From positions 1 through 24,325 of the forward strand of contig JAISDM010000174.1 in assembly GCA_031264885.1 (NCBI GenBank): a stretch of DNA of 24,325 nucleotides, read 5' to 3'. The number at the start of each line of letters is the position of its first letter. The stretch's first letter is position 1. The notes beneath the pieces were generated by a model that saw only the letters and a program-made list of their open reading frames with translations, was not told the origin of the DNA and did not search any database. The DNA is from Peptococcaceae bacterium (GTDB lineage Bacteria; Bacillota; Peptococcia; DRI-13; UBA5745). Position numbers and translations under genes: made by a program. This document shows positions 13,922 to 21,248 of the stretch, piece by piece.

Positions 13922-14974
13922 ATGAATCAGGCAAAAGAACCGGCAGCGCCGGTTCAGGACATACAACAGAAGAAGAAAAGCCGGGCGCGGGCGGCTTGGC
14001 TCATGACCGTGACTGGCGGCGGAATCCTCGCTCTGCTCATGGCGCTCTCCGTCACCCAAGGCGCGGCGCAAATTCCGCTGTCCACGGTGTGGGACGCTTT
14101 GTTCCATTTTGACGGGGAAAACACCTCCCACCTCATCGTGATGGATCTGCGTCTGCCCCGGGTGACCGCCGGCGCGCTGGTGGGCGCGGCCTTTGCCGTG
14201 GCGGGTGCCATCATGCAGGGAACCACGAGAAATCCCATGGCCGATTCCGGGCTTCTCGGCCTGAACGCCGGGGCGGGCTTCGCCTTGTCCGTCTGCTTCG
14301 CTTTCTTCCCGGGGCTTGGCTATATGAACATCATCCTGTTCTCGTTCCTCGGAGCGGCGTTAGGCGCTGTGCTGGTAAACGGCATCGCCTCCCTGGGGCG
14401 CGGCGGCGCGACCCCCATGCGCCTTGTGCTGGCGGGGGCGGCGGTCAGCGCGTTATTGGCGGCGCTCAGCCAGGGCATCGCCCTGTATTTCGGCGTGGCC
14501 CGGGACATCATGTTCTGGACGGTGGGCGGCGTAACCGGTTCCAACTGGGCACAGATCAAAATCATATCCCCCTGGGTACTCGGCGCTTTGCTGGGGGCGG
14601 CCGCGCTCTCCCGTCCGGTATCCCTGCTCAGCTTGGGCGAGGATGTGGCGAAGGGGCTGGGCCTGAATACGGCCATCGTCAACGCCCTTTGCTCCCTTAC
14701 CGTGCTGATACTGGCGGGGGCTTCGGTGTCCGTGGTAGGCGCGGTGGGCTTTGTGGGCCTCATGATCCCGCATCTGGCAAGATATTTGGTGGGTGTGGAT
14801 TACCGCTGGATCATTCCGTCGTCGGCGGTGCTGGGGGCGATTTTGATGGTGGCGGCGGATCTGGGCGCAAGGATGCTCAATCCGCCCTTTGAAACGCCCA
14901 TCGGCGTACTGACCGCCCTGGTCGGCGCGCCCTTCTTTCTCTATTTGTCCCGCAAACAAAAGAGGGCGTTGTGA
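13922..14974 (+). CDS. FecCD-type ABC permease 1
   Basis: The 350-residue polytopic membrane protein of the FecCD (BtuC/FhuB-like) family has roughly nine or ten hydrophobic segments from residue 22 on. The family signature lies near residues 97-121 (GAIMQGTTRNPMADSGLLGL then NAGAG), and a coupling-loop region with SLGEDVAKGLGLN faces the ATPase. It would form a heterodimeric channel with the next gene, which overlaps its stop. The start ATG 13922 has a weak purine-rich site about 8 nt upstream. It is part of the operon binding protein 2-permease-permease-ATPase. The substrate class is chelated metal, heme or corrinoid by family knowledge. Confidence 0.93.
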   Translation: MNQAKEPAAPVQDIQQKKKSRARAAWLMTVTGGGILALLMALSVTQGAAQIPLSTVWDALFHFDGENTSHLIVMDLRLPRVTAGALVGAAFAVAGAIMQGTTRNPMADSGLLGLNAGAGFALSVCFAFFPGLGYMNIILFSFLGAALGAVLVNGIASLGRGGATPMRLVLAGAAVSALLAALSQGIALYFGVARDIMFWTVGGVTGSNWAQIKIISPWVLGALLGAAALSRPVSLLSLGEDVAKGLGLNTAIVNALCSLTVLILAGASVSVVGAVGFVGLMIPHLARYLVGVDYRWIIPSSAVLGAILMVAADLGARMLNPPFETPIGVLTALVGAPFFLYLSRKQKRAL

Positions 14975-16014
14975 TGACAGAACAACAGCTTAAAAATGAA
15001 GCGTATAAACGCGGGCTCGCCGTCCGAAACACCGCGGTCGCCGCCGGCTGCGCGGCTGTGTTGATCCTCTCTTTCATCATCAGCATGAACACCGGATACA
15101 CCAAACTCTCCCCGCAGGATACCCTGCGCGCCCTGTTCGGCGGCGGCACGGATAAAGAAAACCTGATTTTGTTCGATTTTCGCCTGCCGCGGATCGTCAT
15201 TTCCATGTTAGCAGGCATGGGACTGGCCCTGTCAGGCTGTACTATACAGGGTGTTTCCAAAAACGCGCTGGCGGATCCCGGTCTGCTGGGCATCAACGCG
15301 GGAGCGGGGCTGATGGTCGTCCTGTATGTGATGTTCTTCGGCGCGCAGACGTTTTTATCCGTGTTCACACTGCCTTTTCTGGCGTTGGCGGGGGCGGGCG
15401 CGGCGGCGGTCCTGATTTACGCGCTGGCCTTTAAGAAAGGCGAAGGCATCGCGCCTTTGCGGCTGATCCTCACCGGTGTGGCGGTACAGGCGGGCATCTC
15501 CGCTTTGACGACCCTGCTGGTGGTAAAGCTGGACGAAACGCAGTTCGACTTCGTGGCGGCTTGGCAGGCGGGCAGCATATGGGGCAGCAACTGGCGCTTC
15601 GTGCTGGCCCTGCTGCCGTGGCTGCTGCTCCTGATCCCTTACGTCTTGTATAAAGCCCGTGTGCTGGATGTGCTGAACATGGACGACGATGTGGCGCGCG
15701 GTTTGGGCGCCTCGGTGGAGGGCGAGCGGCGCGGTCTGCTGGCGGCGGCGGTGATGTTGGCGGCCTCTTGCGTGGCGGTGAGCGGCAGCATCAGCTTTGT
15801 GGGATTGGTCGCGCCCCATCTGGCCAGGCGGCTGGTGGGGCCGAAGCACGCCATATTGCTTCCTGTCTGCGCGCTGACGGGCGCTGTGCTTGTGTCCGCG
15901 GCCGACACCGCCGCGCGGGTGATCGTACAGCCTTCGGAGATACCCACCGGCATTATGACGGCCATTATCGGCGCGCCGTATTTTCTTTACTTGCTGGCAA
16001 AAAGCAGGCGATAA
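14974..16014 (+). CDS. FecCD-type ABC permease 2
   Basis: The second FecCD-family permease (346 residues) has the signature SGCTIQGVSKNALADPGLLG followed by INAGAG near residues 87-112, and the ATPase-contact loop NMDDDVARGLGAS. The start is ATG 14974, which shares one base with the upstream TGA (TGATG); GTG 14971 would add one residue and is equally possible. The overlap implies translational coupling with permease 1, consistent with equal subunit amounts. The C-terminal transmembrane helices end in IGAPYFLYLLAKSRR, a usual family ending. The ATPase gene follows after 17 nt. Confidence 0.93.
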   Translation: MTEQQLKNEAYKRGLAVRNTAVAAGCAAVLILSFIISMNTGYTKLSPQDTLRALFGGGTDKENLILFDFRLPRIVISMLAGMGLALSGCTIQGVSKNALADPGLLGINAGAGLMVVLYVMFFGAQTFLSVFTLPFLALAGAGAAAVLIYALAFKKGEGIAPLRLILTGVAVQAGISALTTLLVVKLDETQFDFVAAWQAGSIWGSNWRFVLALLPWLLLLIPYVLYKARVLDVLNMDDDVARGLGASVEGERRGLLAAAVMLAASCVAVSGSISFVGLVAPHLARRLVGPKHAILLPVCALTGAVLVSAADTAARVIVQPSEIPTGIMTAIIGAPYFLYLLAKSRR

Positions 16015-16031
16015 CGAAAGGATGGATATCT

Positions 16032-16841
16032 ATGAACAGCATCGCGACAGAGAATTTAGCCGTCGCTTACGACGGCAATCTCGTGGTGGACGATCTTGAC
16101 ATGCAAATCCCCCAGGGGAAAATAACGGTCGTCATCGGGCCGAACGGCTGCGGGAAATCCACCGTATTAAAGGCTGTGGGACGCATCTTAAAGCCCAGGG
16201 GCGGCGCGGTGTATTTGAACGGAGACGACATCCGGCGCCTGACGACCAGAGAGGTGGCGCGAAAAATGGCGATTTTGCCCCAAGCCCCCCAGGCCCCGGC
16301 AGGGTTGACGGTGGGGGAGCTTGTGGCCTATGGACGCTTCCCCTATCAGCGGGGATTCGGGAAGCTCAAATCCGATGATAAAAAAATCATCCAATGGGCG
16401 CTGGAAGCAACGCGCCTGACGGAGTTTGAAACGGCGGAGGTGGACAATCTGTCGGGCGGTCAGCGCCAGCGGGTATGGATCGCGATGGCCCTCGCCCAGC
16501 AGACCGACCTTATTTTGCTGGACGAGCCGACGACCTACCTGGATCTTGCGTACCAACTAGAGGTTCTGGAGCTTTTGTACCGCCTCAACCGGGGACAGAG
16601 CCGCACCATTGTGATGGTATTGCACGACATCAACCTCGCCGCCCGTTTCGCGGACTATATGATCGCCATCCGCCGCGGGGATATTATCAAGCACGGCGCC
16701 CCGGAGGAGGTCATGACCGCCGGTGTGCTGAAGGAATGTTTTCACATCGACGCGGAAATCGTGAAGGAACCCCGCACAGGCCGTCCCGCCTGCGTTTCTT
16801 ACGACCTCATAAGGCCGACCGGGGACGCCTGCGATTCGTAG
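16032..16841 (+). CDS. FecE/BtuD-type ABC transporter ATPase
   Basis: The 269-residue ATPase has Walker A GPNGCGKST (36-44), a Q-loop in LPQAPQAPAG, the ABC signature LSGGQRQR, Walker B LILLDEPTTYLDL and H-loop VLHDINLA, all intact. It energises the two FecCD permeases and belongs to the iron-chelate/B12/heme group. ATG 16032 was chosen for its position 17 nt after permease 2 and for an AAAGGA site; the longer in-frame reading from 15768 lies inside the permease gene. A 200-bp repeat-filled gap separates it from the NifH-like gene, on the same strand. Confidence 0.95.
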   Translation: MNSIATENLAVAYDGNLVVDDLDMQIPQGKITVVIGPNGCGKSTVLKAVGRILKPRGGAVYLNGDDIRRLTTREVARKMAILPQAPQAPAGLTVGELVAYGRFPYQRGFGKLKSDDKKIIQWALEATRLTEFETAEVDNLSGGQRQRVWIAMALAQQTDLILLDEPTTYLDLAYQLEVLELLYRLNRGQSRTIVMVLHDINLAARFADYMIAIRRGDIIKHGAPEEVMTAGVLKECFHIDAEIVKEPRTGRPACVSYDLIRPTGDACDS

Positions 16842-16850
16842 TTGGCAAAA

Positions 16851-16870
16851 TTCCCCTCCCAGGAGGGGAA
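16851..16870 (+). repeat. Short perfect hairpin after the ATPase gene
   Basis: TTCCCCTCC and GGAGGGGAA form 9-bp arms with almost no loop, flanked by AAAA on one side and TAAAA on the other. There is no T-run, so termination is not assured. It may lower readthrough or protect the 3' end of the transporter message ahead of the NifH-like gene. Confidence 0.5.
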
Positions 16871-16881
16871 TAAAAGATGCC

Positions 16882-16937
16882 GGATTCCAAAAATGATAAA
16901 CCAGGGAACCTGGATTCTGGGACAAGCCCAGAATGAC
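16882..16937. repeat. Truncated copy B of the 75-bp inverted-repeat element
   Basis: The core ATGATAAACC and the right arm ending GACAAGCCCAGAATGAC are nearly identical to copy A at 11.65 kb, but most of the left arm is missing and replaced by GCCGGATTCC. Further GGAATGAC fragments follow to about 16980, suggesting repeated insertion or decay. Confidence 0.7.
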
Positions 16938-17003
16938 AAGATGGGGCGCCGGAATGACAAAAAGATGGCCCGGAATGACGATATGACAATACATGACAAG
17001 ATA

Positions 17004-17023
17004 GGACCGTTTTCGGACGGTCC
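17004..17023. repeat. Inverted repeat just upstream of the NifH-like gene
   Basis: GGACCG and CGGTCC arms surround TTTTCGGA. The inner 14-mer GTTTTCGGACGGTC is shared with the nested repeat upstream of the second AraC gene. It sits directly before the GAGGAGG ribosome site of the NifH-like gene and could be either an operator or a repeat remnant; the shared copy favours the latter. Confidence 0.45.
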
Positions 17024-17041
17024 GGGGAGGAGGAAGAAAGC

Positions 17042-17821
17042 ATGAAACGAATAGCGATTTACGGAAAGGGCGGCATCGGGAAGTCCACAACGGTGTCCAA
17101 TCTGTCGGCCGCCATGGCGCAAATGGGGCATACGGTGATGCAGATAGGCTGTGACCCAAAGGCGGATTCGACCCGTAACCTAACGGAAGGGGAGGCCATC
17201 CCCACCGTTCTTGACATTCTGCGGCGCGATGGGGACGCTGAGCTGTCCGATCTCGTGTTCAAAAGCCGAAGCGGGGTTCTCTGTGTGGAGTCCGGCGGTC
17301 CCGTGCCCGGCGTGGGCTGCGCCGGGCGCGGAATCATCACGGCCTTCGAGAAACTGGAGGCATTGGACGCCTATGCGGTGTACGCCCCGGATGTGGTGCT
17401 GTATGACGTTCTGGGCGATGTGGTGTGCGGCGGCTTCGCCATGCCGATCCGCGGAGGGTACGCGGATGAGGTCTGCATCGTCACCTCCGGAGAGATGATG
17501 AGCCTCTACGCCGCCGCGAACATCGCGCGGGCCGTCAAGAGTTTTGACGTAAGAGGCTACGCGAAGCTGCGGGGATTGATTTTTAACGCCAAAAATTTCG
17601 AGGGCGAAGGGGAACTGGCGCAGACTGCCGCGGATGAGATGGATGTGCCCATCCTGTTCCATATCGCGCGGAACCCGTGTGTACAGCAGGCTGAGAAACA
17701 GGGCAGAACCGTCGTTGAGGCATTCCCCGGCAGCGATATGGCAAAAGAATATAGGACGCTGGCAACTCTGCTGTTATCAGGTATGACAGGTGCGACAGAT
17801 GTGGCAGGTGAAGCCAGATGA
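17042..17821 (+). CDS. NifH/BchL-like nitrogenase-superfamily iron protein
   Basis: The 259-residue ATP-dependent reductase component has P-loop GKGGIGKST (8-16), switch region GCDPKADST (36-44), and the two cluster cysteines C93 (GVGCAGRGI) and C129 (DVVCGGFAMPIR) that bridge one [4Fe-4S] between two subunits. These features are those of an active NifH, BchL or CfbC protein, which delivers electrons one at a time with ATP hydrolysis. GAGGAGG lies about 9 nt before ATG 17042. Its stop overlaps the next start (ATGA). The paired NifD- and NifK-like partners follow immediately, so this is a three-component enzyme. Because the partners lack nitrogenase cofactor ligands, nifH is not used as the name. 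The reaction served is unknown. Confidence 0.95.
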   Translation: MKRIAIYGKGGIGKSTTVSNLSAAMAQMGHTVMQIGCDPKADSTRNLTEGEAIPTVLDILRRDGDAELSDLVFKSRSGVLCVESGGPVPGVGCAGRGIITAFEKLEALDAYAVYAPDVVLYDVLGDVVCGGFAMPIRGGYADEVCIVTSGEMMSLYAAANIARAVKSFDVRGYAKLRGLIFNAKNFEGEGELAQTAADEMDVPILFHIARNPCVQQAEKQGRTVVEAFPGSDMAKEYRTLATLLLSGMTGATDVAGEAR

Positions 17822-19107
17822 CGGATATTCGGCATTTGAAGCGCCTGGCCGCGGTCCAATCCATGAATGGCGTAGGCCCGCTCACCCCGGCCGCGTTCCC
17901 CGGCAATCACTGTCCGATGCACACGGCCTTAGGGCTTGGAACGCGGATCAAAAATGTGTCCACTTTGGTCGTCGGTACGGCGGAATGCGGGTATTACAGC
18001 CGCAATCTTCCGCTGGCCTCACCCTTCCCGGAGCGGGAGCAGGGTCTGCATTGGACGTATGTACTGGACGGCCGCGAGGTTGTGTTCGGCTTCCGTGACG
18101 GCTTGATCAGCGCGGTCAAGGAGATGGACGCGGCCGGCGCAAAGGTGATCTTGCTTTTGATCACCTGCGTGCCCGAACTGATTGGCGAGGATATCGAAAG
18201 CGTCCGCCGCGAAATCCAGCCTCAGATCAGCGCGCGGCTCCTTTACATTCCCCTTGGAAATTTCAAATACGGCAGCTATCAGCCGGGGTATTGGCAAACC
18301 CTGCTGGCAATGGGCAAACTGATCAAGAAAACGGCGCGCAAAACCGGAACGGTGAATATCCTCGGCCGCAGCCCCGGCGAGGACCATATTCCCCGGCCGG
18401 AACTGATCGCGCTGCTCGCGCGGCATCATATCCCCCTGCGGTTCATCGCTCCCGACGCCTCTATCGAGGACTTTGCCGCGGCAGGCGGCGCGCGGATGAA
18501 TCTTGTGCTTTCACCATTTTTAGAGCCTTTGGCCGAATGGATGCGGGAAGAACACGGCGTCCCGTTTTTCAGTCTGCACAGCGTATACGACGCGGATGAG
18601 ATTCGCGGCGCCTATCGGAGCGTCGGCGAACTCGCGGCAATAGAAACCGATATCGTTTTTCAGGAAGCATACCGTCAGGCAAAAAAACTTCAAGAAGCGG
18701 CCAAATCTCTTTTCGGCGGAAAATGTTACATCGGCGCCAACATAGGCGCCATACAGCCGTTCCCTTTGGCCGCGTACCTTTCGGGCCTGGGCCTTTCGCC
18801 GGTCATGCTGAATACGGAGGATTTCTATCCCTCCGACAAAGCTTGGAAAGACAGGCTGGTCCGTCAAAACGAAAACCCCGTTCTCTGTCTGCTGCTGAAT
18901 GAACAGGCGGATGGGGCGGTGATCAAGGAACTCGGGGCCGACGTCATACTGGGCGACTGGGGCGGACGGGCGGAGACCGCGCCGCCCACGGCGCAGATCA
19001 TGGATCTGTACGGTTATATCGGATACGAGCGGACCGCTGCGCTGCTGAACCGTATTGTAGCGGCGCTGCCGCGGAAGGAGGGTGATTCACACAATGGGAC
19101 TGTATAA
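17818..19107 (+). CDS. NifD-like catalytic subunit of an uncharacterised nitrogenase-like reductase
   Basis: The 429-residue protein is of the oxidoreductase-nitrogenase component 1 family. Three cysteines sit where NifD has its P-cluster ligands: C32 (NHCPMH), C57 (TAECGYY) and C117 (ITCVPELIGED). By hand alignment the segment ARMNLVLSPF matches the NifD region NLVHC around Cys275, placing S232 at the FeMo-cofactor cysteine. No equivalent of the cofactor His442 is visible near the C-terminus (GDWGGRAE then LYGYIGY). FeMo-cofactor binding is therefore unlikely. By analogy with BchN, it would hold a [4Fe-4S] cluster together with the next protein and bind its substrate in the cofactor cavity. 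It overlaps both neighbours, giving a tightly coupled HDK unit. The assignment to the superfamily is firm; the substrate is open. Confidence 0.9.
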   Translation: MTDIRHLKRLAAVQSMNGVGPLTPAAFPGNHCPMHTALGLGTRIKNVSTLVVGTAECGYYSRNLPLASPFPEREQGLHWTYVLDGREVVFGFRDGLISAVKEMDAAGAKVILLLITCVPELIGEDIESVRREIQPQISARLLYIPLGNFKYGSYQPGYWQTLLAMGKLIKKTARKTGTVNILGRSPGEDHIPRPELIALLARHHIPLRFIAPDASIEDFAAAGGARMNLVLSPFLEPLAEWMREEHGVPFFSLHSVYDADEIRGAYRSVGELAAIETDIVFQEAYRQAKKLQEAAKSLFGGKCYIGANIGAIQPFPLAAYLSGLGLSPVMLNTEDFYPSDKAWKDRLVRQNENPVLCLLLNEQADGAVIKELGADVILGDWGGRAETAPPTAQIMDLYGYIGYERTAALLNRIVAALPRKEGDSHNGTV

Positions 19108-20320
19108 AACAGCGCCTCCGCTTTCCGGGCGAATGGGCGCTCTGTGGAGCCTGGCGTCGGTTCGGGACGCGGCCGTGATTGAATTCGGCTGCATGGGGCA
19201 CATGGTTTACGGCAGGACATTTCTGCACCGCATGGGCGTACACGGGGGGCATCTGTACTCTACACATCTTGGGGAAACCGACATCGCCATGGGAGACACA
19301 AGCCGTCTGTTCAAGACGGTCCGGTATCTCATGGATGAGGAACGCCCAAATACCATATTCCTGCTCCCGTCCTCTGTGCCGGAGATCATCGGCGTGGATT
19401 TGGACGCTCTCTCCCGCGAACTGTCCGCCCAGTTCCCGGAAACGCGGTTTTTCCCGGTTTCCGCCGGAGGTTTCGGCCTGCGCGGCCATCAGGGCGTGGA
19501 ACAGACGCTGTTACAGCTTGCGGGTAAGCTGCCCAAGGATTCGGACAAAACGCAAACGCCCACCTTCAATATCATCGGCTCCTGCGCGGATATGTTCCGT
19601 TTCGGTCCCGACGCGGCGGAACTCTCAAGGCTCATGGAGGGCGCCTTTCACGTAAAACCGCTGTGCGTCATGACCTCTGACGCCGGCGTTGCCGAATTGG
19701 AGCGAATGGGCGGCGCCCATATGAACCTGGTCATAAGGCGCGAGGGGGAAGCGGCGGCTCAGGCGCTGCAAAAACGTTTCGGAACGCCCTATCTGTCCGC
19801 GCGGCCTTACGGCATTCAGGGGACCGGCGATTGGCTGCGAAAAATAGAATCACTGTGCGGCATCGGGATCGACGGGGTTTTTTTGGAAAAAGAGACGGCA
19901 AAAACAGTGGAAGAATTGCTTCCCCTGCGCGCCATACTGCAAAGATTTCTGAGGGCGCACCCGGAGGAATCCGCGCTGACCCTGGCGGGGCACACGGATG
20001 TGGTTTCGGGAATCGCGGATTTCGCGGAAGCGGAGTTTGGCTTCAGGCAATGCCGGCGCTATTGTGATTGCCCCGATACGCAAACCTCCGATATGCCTTA
20101 TCTGGGCGACAAAGAGAAACGCGCCGCCGCGGACGAAACCCGCGGATTTCTCATGGGCAGCGGCGAATTGCTGCGTATGGCGAAGCGGGACGGCCGTATG
20201 CAAATCGCGTACCCCGACGATATGTGGCGGCACAATTATGAACCGCCCTTCGCGGGTTTTCGCGGAGCGGTTCATTTGGCGTCCTTATGGGTCAATGAAG
20301 TATTTTCGTCTAAACTATGA
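19094..20320 (+). CDS. NifK-like partner subunit of the nitrogenase-like reductase
   Basis: The 408-residue protein is of the same component 1 family. It keeps a single cluster-type cysteine, C33 (EFGCMGH). The positions matching the second and third NifD cysteines are HLYSTHLGETD and LPSSVPEIIG, so the third is serine. With three cysteines on the NifD-like chain this gives a 3+1 ligand set, as in protochlorophyllide reductase, where the fourth ligand is an aspartate. A CRRYCDC motif (C320, C324, C326) could hold a further metal or be a disulfide. ATG 19094 has AAGGAGG 12 nt upstream; GTG 19082 overlaps that site and was rejected. The C-terminal FAGFRGAVHLASLWVNEV is a normal family ending. 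A promoter for the next operon overlaps its stop. Confidence 0.88.
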   Translation: MGLYKTAPPLSGRMGALWSLASVRDAAVIEFGCMGHMVYGRTFLHRMGVHGGHLYSTHLGETDIAMGDTSRLFKTVRYLMDEERPNTIFLLPSSVPEIIGVDLDALSRELSAQFPETRFFPVSAGGFGLRGHQGVEQTLLQLAGKLPKDSDKTQTPTFNIIGSCADMFRFGPDAAELSRLMEGAFHVKPLCVMTSDAGVAELERMGGAHMNLVIRREGEAAAQALQKRFGTPYLSARPYGIQGTGDWLRKIESLCGIGIDGVFLEKETAKTVEELLPLRAILQRFLRAHPEESALTLAGHTDVVSGIADFAEAEFGFRQCRRYCDCPDTQTSDMPYLGDKEKRAAADETRGFLMGSGELLRMAKRDGRMQIAYPDDMWRHNYEPPFAGFRGAVHLASLWVNEVFSSKL

Positions 20321-20345
20321 CAAAAGCCGGAAAAAATGCTATAAT
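20317..20345 (+). promoter_or_regulatory. Near-consensus promoter of the glycosyltransferase operon
   Basis: ATGACA (20317-20322, 5/6) and TATAAT (20340-20345, 6/6) are 17 nt apart, with TG-n before the -10. The -35 overlaps the stop codon of the NifK-like gene. Transcription would start near 20352. This separates the surface-polysaccharide genes from the reductase genes in expression. Confidence 0.75.
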
Positions 20346-20387
20346 GATCTGGAAACGTCCAAAATAAAAGAATGGAATCACAGATAA

Positions 20388-21248
20388 ATGGATCTTTCCA
20401 TCATTATTGTCAATTATAATTGTACGCGATTAACAGTCAACTGTCTCCGTTCCATTTATGAAACTGCGCGGAATATAGAATTGGAAGTGGTGGTCGTAGA
20501 TAACGGTTCTTTCGTTGGAGAGGACTCTTTTTGTATTGTCCGGGAATTTCCTCAGGTGCGGTTATTGCGCAATTTGAGCAACGTCGGATTCGCCAAAGCC
20601 AATAATCAGGGGCTGGCCTTCTGTGAGGGCCGTTACATCATGCTGCTGAATCCTGACACCATTATACTCACAGACGCGCTGGAACTGCTGACGGCGTATA
20701 TGGACGGGCACCCGGAGGCGGATATCGCCGGCCCCAAGCTGCTGAACGAGGATTTTACCTTTCAGCCTCAATGCCGGAGGGGATTCCCCCGGCTGGTCAA
20801 TTCGGTGGCTTATTATACCGGGCTCAGTCAGATTTTCCGGGGAAGCCGGCTGCTGAGCTCGTATTTGCTGTCTTACTTGCCGGAGGATGAGAATCTTCCG
20901 GTGGACGCGGTGTCCGGCTCCGCTCTGGTTGTGCGCAGGGAGCGGATAGAGGCTGTGGGCGGGCTTCTGGACGAGGCGTTTTTTATGCACTTTGAGGATA
21001 TAGATTTGTGCTACAGGGTCAAGCAGAAAGGCGGACAAGTCTGGTATGTACCCGGCGCCGAGATCGTTCACCTCAAAGGCAGGAGCAGTTTTACCCGGGA
21101 AAAAGGGGTTCGCAGGGATTTCTTGGAGTCGGCTGTGACGTACTTCAAGAAAAACTATTCGCCGGAAAACCCGGCGGGCTGCCTGGTATTGATCGTTGGC
21201 CTGAAAATCATAAAATGGGGCATGGCCAAAGGGGGGATGCTGGAATGA
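20388..21248 (+). CDS. Family 2 glycosyltransferase
   Basis: The 286-residue GT-A fold enzyme has the nucleotide-sugar binding start IIIVNYN (5-11), VVDNGS (36-41), the metal-site variant LNPDT (87-91) and the acceptor/catalytic FFMHFEDIDLCYR near residue 200. It resembles rhamnosyl- and other transferases for cell-surface polysaccharide (WbbL-like), acting at the inner face of the membrane. The donor and acceptor cannot be told. It is the first gene after a strong promoter, and its stop overlaps the next start (ATGA). The Shine-Dalgarno before ATG 20388 is weak (GGAAT). Confidence 0.9.
   Translation: MDLSIIIVNYNCTRLTVNCLRSIYETARNIELEVVVVDNGSFVGEDSFCIVREFPQVRLLRNLSNVGFAKANNQGLAFCEGRYIMLLNPDTIILTDALELLTAYMDGHPEADIAGPKLLNEDFTFQPQCRRGFPRLVNSVAYYTGLSQIFRGSRLLSSYLLSYLPEDENLPVDAVSGSALVVRRERIEAVGGLLDEAFFMHFEDIDLCYRVKQKGGQVWYVPGAEIVHLKGRSSFTREKGVRRDFLESAVTYFKKNYSPENPAGCLVLIVGLKIIKWGMAKGGMLE

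Noticed and set aside
15768..16031. Longer N-terminus for the ABC ATPase
   Set aside because: This stretch lies inside the permease 2 gene in another frame and is Arg-rich shadow sequence.
16851..16870. Rho-independent terminator after the ATPase gene
   Set aside because: The stem is good but the loop is almost absent and there is no T-run downstream, so it was listed only as a hairpin.
17042..20320. True nitrogen-fixation genes nifHDK
   Set aside because: The FeMo-cofactor Cys position is Ser, the cofactor His is not seen, the P-cluster cysteines are incomplete in the NifK-like chain, and no nifB, nifE or nifN is present.
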